Assembly (NCBI RefSeq): GCF_002786295.1 | Contig: NZ_PGTC01000018.1 | Location: 310,001 to 374,000 of the forward strand | Length of the DNA: 64,000 nucleotides | Direction: 5' to 3' | Source: Pseudooceanicola marinus | Lineage (GTDB): Bacteria; Pseudomonadota; Alphaproteobacteria; Rhodobacterales; Rhodobacteraceae | Part shown: piece by piece, positions 60,696-64,000 of the stretch | Position numbering within the stretch: the first letter of the stretch is position 1 | How the letters are laid out: every line of letters begins with the position of its first letter | Program-made: the position numbers and the translations under genes | The notes under the pieces: generated by a model | Seen by the model: the letters and a program-made list of their open reading frames with translations, nothing else | The model's database searches: none | What the model was told of the DNA's origin: nothing

Positions 60696-62252
60696 ATGAC
60701 CAAGTTTTCTGACCTCGACCTGGACCCGAAGGTCCTCAAAGCCATCGCCGACGCCGGGTATGAAACCCCGACGCCCATCCAGGCCGGGGCGATTCCCCAT
60801 GCCCTGAAGGGCAAGGACGTGCTGGGCATCGCGCAGACCGGGACCGGCAAGACCGCCTCCTTCACCCTGCCGATGATCACCCGCCTGGCCAAGGGCCGTG
60901 CGCGGGCTCGCATGCCGCGTTCGCTGGTGCTCTGCCCCACGCGGGAACTGGCCGCGCAGGTGGCCGAGAACTTCGACCAGTACACCAAGTACATGAAGCT
61001 GACGAAGGCCCTGCTGATCGGCGGCGTGTCCTTCAAGGAGCAGGACGCGCTGATCGACCGTGGTGTCGACGTGCTGATCGCCACCCCCGGCCGCCTGCTG
61101 GACCATTTCGAGCGCGGCAAGCTGCTGCTGACCGGCGTCGAGGTGATGGTGGTGGATGAGGCCGACCGGATGCTCGACATGGGCTTCATCCCCGACATCG
61201 AACGCATCTTCTCGCTGACGCCCTTCACCCGTCAGACCATGTTCTACTCGGCCACCATGGCGCCCGAGATCGAGCGCATCACCAACACCTTCCTCTCCGC
61301 GCCTGAGCGGATCGAGGTCGCCCGCCAGGCCACCACCGGCGAGAACATCGAGCAATCGGTGGTGATGTACAAACCCAGCCGCAAGGACCGCGAAGGCAGC
61401 GAGAAGCGCCGCATCCTGCGTCAGCTGATCGACATGGAAGGCGAGGCCCTGACCAACGCCATCGTGTTCTGCAACCGCAAGACCGATGTCGATGTCACCG
61501 CCAAGTCGCTGAAGAAATACGGCTATGACGCTGCGCCGATCCACGGCGATCTGGACCAGTCGCACCGCACCAAGACGCTGGACGGCTTCCGCGACGGCTC
61601 GCTGAAGATCCTGGTGGCTTCCGACGTGGCCGCGCGCGGTCTCGACGTGCCCTCGGTCTCTCACGTGTTCAACTTCGACGTGCCCTCGCATTCCGAGGAC
61701 TACGTGCACCGCATCGGCCGCACCGGCCGCGCCGGGCGCAAGGGCAAGGCGGTAATGATCTGCGTGCCCCGCGACGAGAAGAACCTGGCCGACATCGAAA
61801 AGCTGGTGGAGCGCGAGATCCCGCGCCTGGAACTGCCGGGCGTGAAATCCGCCCCCAAGGCGGAGGCCCCCGAGACCGCTGGTGAAGAGGCAAAGGACGC
61901 CAAGCCCGAGGGCAAGCCCAGCCGGTCGCGCACCCGTTCGCGCTCGCGCAAGCCTAACGAAGAGCAGACCCCGACCCCCGAGGCCGTGACCGAGGCCGCC
62001 GCAGAGGCGCCCAAGGCCGAGGACAAGGCTCCTGCGGCCCCTGCCAAGGCCGAGGCTGCCGAACAGCCCCGCAATGAGCCGAAGGCCGAGCGCAACGACC
62101 GTCAGGACAACCGCGGCGGCGGCTCCGACCGGTCGCGCGGGTCGTCCTCGCGCGGCGGCAAGGGCCGTGGCAACGACAAGGCCGTGGTCGGCATGGGCGA
62201 CCACCTGCCCAGCTTCATCGCGCTGTCCTTCGACGAGCGTCGCGCCAGCTGA
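60696..62252 (+). CDS. DEAD-box RNA helicase (RhlE type)
   Basis: A 518-residue ATP-dependent RNA helicase. Motifs in order are PTPIQAGAIP (Q), AQTGTGKT (I), PTRELAAQ (Ia), VVDEADRMLDMGF (II), YSATMAPEI (III), VASDVAARGLDVP (V) and HRIGRTGRAGRKGKA (VI). The C-terminal 130 residues are disordered: Ala/Glu-rich, then Arg-Ser pairs and an RGG-like end (NRGGGSDRSRGSSSRGG), which should bind RNA. The start at MTKFSDLDL was chosen as family-like. Confidence 0.93.
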   Translation: MTKFSDLDLDPKVLKAIADAGYETPTPIQAGAIPHALKGKDVLGIAQTGTGKTASFTLPMITRLAKGRARARMPRSLVLCPTRELAAQVAENFDQYTKYMKLTKALLIGGVSFKEQDALIDRGVDVLIATPGRLLDHFERGKLLLTGVEVMVVDEADRMLDMGFIPDIERIFSLTPFTRQTMFYSATMAPEIERITNTFLSAPERIEVARQATTGENIEQSVVMYKPSRKDREGSEKRRILRQLIDMEGEALTNAIVFCNRKTDVDVTAKSLKKYGYDAAPIHGDLDQSHRTKTLDGFRDGSLKILVASDVAARGLDVPSVSHVFNFDVPSHSEDYVHRIGRTGRAGRKGKAVMICVPRDEKNLADIEKLVEREIPRLELPGVKSAPKAEAPETAGEEAKDAKPEGKPSRSRTRSRSRKPNEEQTPTPEAVTEAAAEAPKAEDKAPAAPAKAEAAEQPRNEPKAERNDRQDNRGGGSDRSRGSSSRGGKGRGNDKAVVGMGDHLPSFIALSFDERRAS

Positions 62253-62275
62253 GGCGCCCCTCCATGAAGATCGAC

Positions 62276-62300
62276 AAGGCCGCCTTCGGGCGGCCTTTTT
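62276..62300 (+). terminator. Intrinsic terminator after the DEAD-box gene
   Basis: A 9-bp perfect stem (AAGGCCGCC / GGCGGCCTT) with a TTCG loop and a TTTTT tail, 24 bases past the stop. Confidence 0.9.
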
Positions 62301-62428
62301 CGTGGCCCCTGCCCCCTTCTGTGATCTGCTGAATTCGCCTCACTCTAGCGGCAGGACTTCAGGGAAAGGTAACCCCTGCTCCCGATGCTATGGCAGGCCG
62401 AAGGGCATCACGGGAAAGGGCCACGCGC

Positions 62429-62923
62429 ATGAGCATCGTTCTACCGCCGCAGAACCAGCAGAACCGGCGGCGCTTTCCGCGCTATCCGCTGCGGCGCCCC
62501 TGCTCGCTGACCATGGGCGACCTGACGATCTCCGCCATGCTGGTGGATATTTCGCTGGGGGGCGCGGGGATCTGCCTGCCGATGCATGTCGCCAACTACG
62601 GCGCCTCGGGTGGCACCCCGGGCCGCATGCTGTTCCGACTGGAGGATGTGGGACATTTCCGCGCCAGCCCGCGCTGGTCCTCGGACCGCCGCATGGGGCT
62701 GGAGTTCGCGCCCGTCGCACACCGGGCGCCGGCGCTTCTGAACCTGCTGGCAGAGTTGGAGGAGACCCATGCGGGCGCCCCACCACTGGTCACCGCGGGC
62801 GATGACCTCGATTTCGCCCGCGTCACCGCCCGTGGGCACGGGCGTAAGGGGGCGGCGCAGGCGGCCGCACTGGCCGCCCGCGAGGCGCTGATCAGGCGGT
62901 CAGGCGCGACACCACAACCGTGA
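62429..62923 (+). CDS. PilZ domain protein
   Basis: A 164-residue protein with a PilZ-type c-di-GMP-binding pattern: RRRFPRYPLRRPCSL (RxxxR) near residue 13 and VDISLGGAGI near residue 42. The C-terminal 60 residues are Ala-rich and charged. GGGAAAGGG lies 9 bases before the ATG. Its end overlaps the end of the RNase J gene on the other strand by 32 bases. The partner or output is unknown. Confidence 0.78.
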   Translation: MSIVLPPQNQQNRRRFPRYPLRRPCSLTMGDLTISAMLVDISLGGAGICLPMHVANYGASGGTPGRMLFRLEDVGHFRASPRWSSDRRMGLEFAPVAHRAPALLNLLAELEETHAGAPPLVTAGDDLDFARVTARGHGRKGAAQAAALAAREALIRRSGATPQP

Positions 62924-64000
62924 CCTCGGGCTTCTTGCCGATCTCGTCGTTGGCGGAGTTGCGCACGATGCGGCGCAGGGCCTCTTCCAGCTTGTCGTCG
63001 TCGCGCAGGGTCTTGGCATCGGCCCGGCCCAGGAACTGGCTGAGGTCATGTTCCAGGATGTCCGACAGCGGCGATTTGGACTTGCCGGTTTCCGGCAGGC
63101 CCATCAGGTCGCACCAGGGATCGCCCAGGGGTTCGTCCTGCTCATCCAGCACGGCGGTCACGGTGACATGGCCGTTCAGGGCCATCCGGATCCGGTCGCG
63201 CACGACCCCGTCCAGGTAGCCGATCTGCACCGACCCATCGAGGTAGGTGCGCCCGGTCTCGATATGCTCGACCACCTTGGGGGCATTGCCCGACAGGTCC
63301 AGCATCATGCCGTTCACGCAGACCTCGGCGCCGCGGCCGGCGGCCATGGCGATCTTGGCGTGTTCGCGCAGGTGGCGGTGTTCGCCGTGCATCGGGATCA
63401 CCATCTGGGGATCCGTCACGCGATGCATGGTTTCCAGGTCCGGACGGTTGGCATGGCCGGACACGTGGTAGCGCCCCGAACTGTCGTCGACCACATCCAC
63501 GCCCAGCTCGCTCAGCTGGTTCATGATGGCGATGACGCCCTTCTCGTTGCCCGGAATGGTCTTCGAGGAGAAGAGGAACAGGTCCCCTTCCTTCAGGGTC
63601 ATGCCGTGATGCTTGCCGCGCGCCAGCTGGGCGGAGGCTGCCCGGCGTTCGCCCTGGCTGCCGGTGACCAGCAGCATCAGGTTCTCGCGCGGGATATCGC
63701 GCGCCTCTTCCGGGCTGACCACGGTGGGGAAGCTGGACAGCACTCCGGTTTCCAGACCCGCCTCGACCATGCGACGCATCGCGCGGCCCATCAGGCAGAT
63801 CGACCGGCCCGCGCGTTCGGCGGCCTCGGCCAGGGTGCGGACCCGGGCCACATTGGAAGCAAAGGTCGTGGCGACAACCATGTACTTGGCTTCGGCGATC
63901 AGCTTCTCGACCTCGGGGCCCACCTCGGCCTCGGAGCGGCCGGGGTTCGGGCTGAAGACGTTGGTGCTGTCGCAGACCAGCGCCTTGACGCCGCCCTTGG
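62892..64000 (-). CDS. rnj: Ribonuclease J, 5' end outside the window
   Basis: About 369 C-terminal residues of a metallo-beta-lactamase/beta-CASP ribonuclease that processes and degrades RNA. Visible are LVCDSTNVFSP at the window edge, the beta-CASP segment SSFPTVVSPEEARDIP, VTGSQGERRAA and the conserved His segment VIPMHGEHRHLREH. The C-terminal domain ends VTVVVSRLTA. The N-terminal metal site (HxHxDH) lies beyond position 64000. The frame is open to the window end, so it is partial, not broken. Confidence 0.9.
   Translation of the reverse strand, partial: KGGVKALVCDSTNVFSPNPGRSEAEVGPEVEKLIAEAKYMVVATTFASNVARVRTLAEAAERAGRSICLMGRAMRRMVEAGLETGVLSSFPTVVSPEEARDIPRENLMLLVTGSQGERRAASAQLARGKHHGMTLKEGDLFLFSSKTIPGNEKGVIAIMNQLSELGVDVVDDSSGRYHVSGHANRPDLETMHRVTDPQMVIPMHGEHRHLREHAKIAMAAGRGAEVCVNGMMLDLSGNAPKVVEHIETGRTYLDGSVQIGYLDGVVRDRIRMALNGHVTVTAVLDEQDEPLGDPWCDLMGLPETGKSKSPLSDILEHDLSQFLGRADAKTLRDDDKLEEALRRIVRNSANDEIGKKPEVTVVVSRLTA

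Noticed and set aside
1-64000. tRNA, rRNA, CRISPR, insertion sequence or prophage
   Set aside because: I looked through the intergenic stretches for tRNA T-loop signatures, short regularly spaced repeats, transposase-like frames and phage structural genes, and saw none. This was by eye; tRNAscan and an ISfinder search would settle it.

Overview
The window is a GC-rich, gene-dense bacterial chromosome segment. Gene content and protein style point to an alphaproteobacterium of the Rhodobacteraceae/Roseobacter group: VWA DUF1194 protein, Hint-domain protein, DUF2199-like protein, DUF815 ATPase, alr next to mlaEF, and a tatABC-DUF815 block. It also carries the intergenic element typical of this family (a GC-rich stem followed by a core like GGGATATTTCCGGCCAAC). 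I saw no rRNA, tRNA, CRISPR array, insertion sequence or prophage. This reads as core chromosome with a few accessory modules.

Layout. 1-6.5 kb: an OmpA-family envelope protein with a 48-residue tandem repeat, a MoxR ATPase and a CoxE-like VWA protein, with an outer-membrane-like gene on the opposite strand lying between these last two. 6.7-13 kb: a tightly overlapping cluster of glycosyltransferases and sulfotransferases, including a sulfotransferase-like/glycosyltransferase fusion, then an alpha/beta-hydrolase-like protein. 13-16.7 kb: pyrC, pyrE and dnaB, the last with a consensus DnaA box upstream. 17-30.5 kb: a respiratory island, mostly on the minus strand. It holds cydDC, cydABX, a Tat-signal SQR-like flavoprotein, small membrane proteins, a SLAC1/TehA channel, a second large membrane protein and two Crp/Fnr regulators.

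30.7-39.6 kb: pepT, a PQQ-type sugar dehydrogenase, a peroxiredoxin-like protein, alr-mlaE-mlaF, radA and cvpA. 39.7-48.1 kb: purF, a DUF2199-like protein, an SDR protein, surE-pcm-nlpD and a dGTPase. 48-54.6 kb (minus strand): a secreted caspase-like protein, a DUF815 ATPase, tatABC, an FbpC-like ABC ATPase and an atypical SDR. 54.7-64 kb: a Hint protein, prfC, two paralogous glycosyltransferase-like proteins, a DEAD-box helicase, a PilZ protein and a truncated RNase J gene that runs off the end.

The most interesting signal is in the 18-30.5 kb island. The exact 13-bp inverted repeat GTGAC-N3-GTCAC occurs four times: once before the DUF2892 gene, twice (21 bp apart) before cydA, and once before the 403-residue membrane protein gene. 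Two Crp/Fnr proteins encoded in the same island carry near-identical DNA-recognition helices (TAREVISR). Together with SQR, cytochrome bd and a possible anion exporter, this looks like a self-contained regulon, plausibly for respiration under sulfide or other reactive small molecules. The parts and operators are seen directly; the physiological role is inference.
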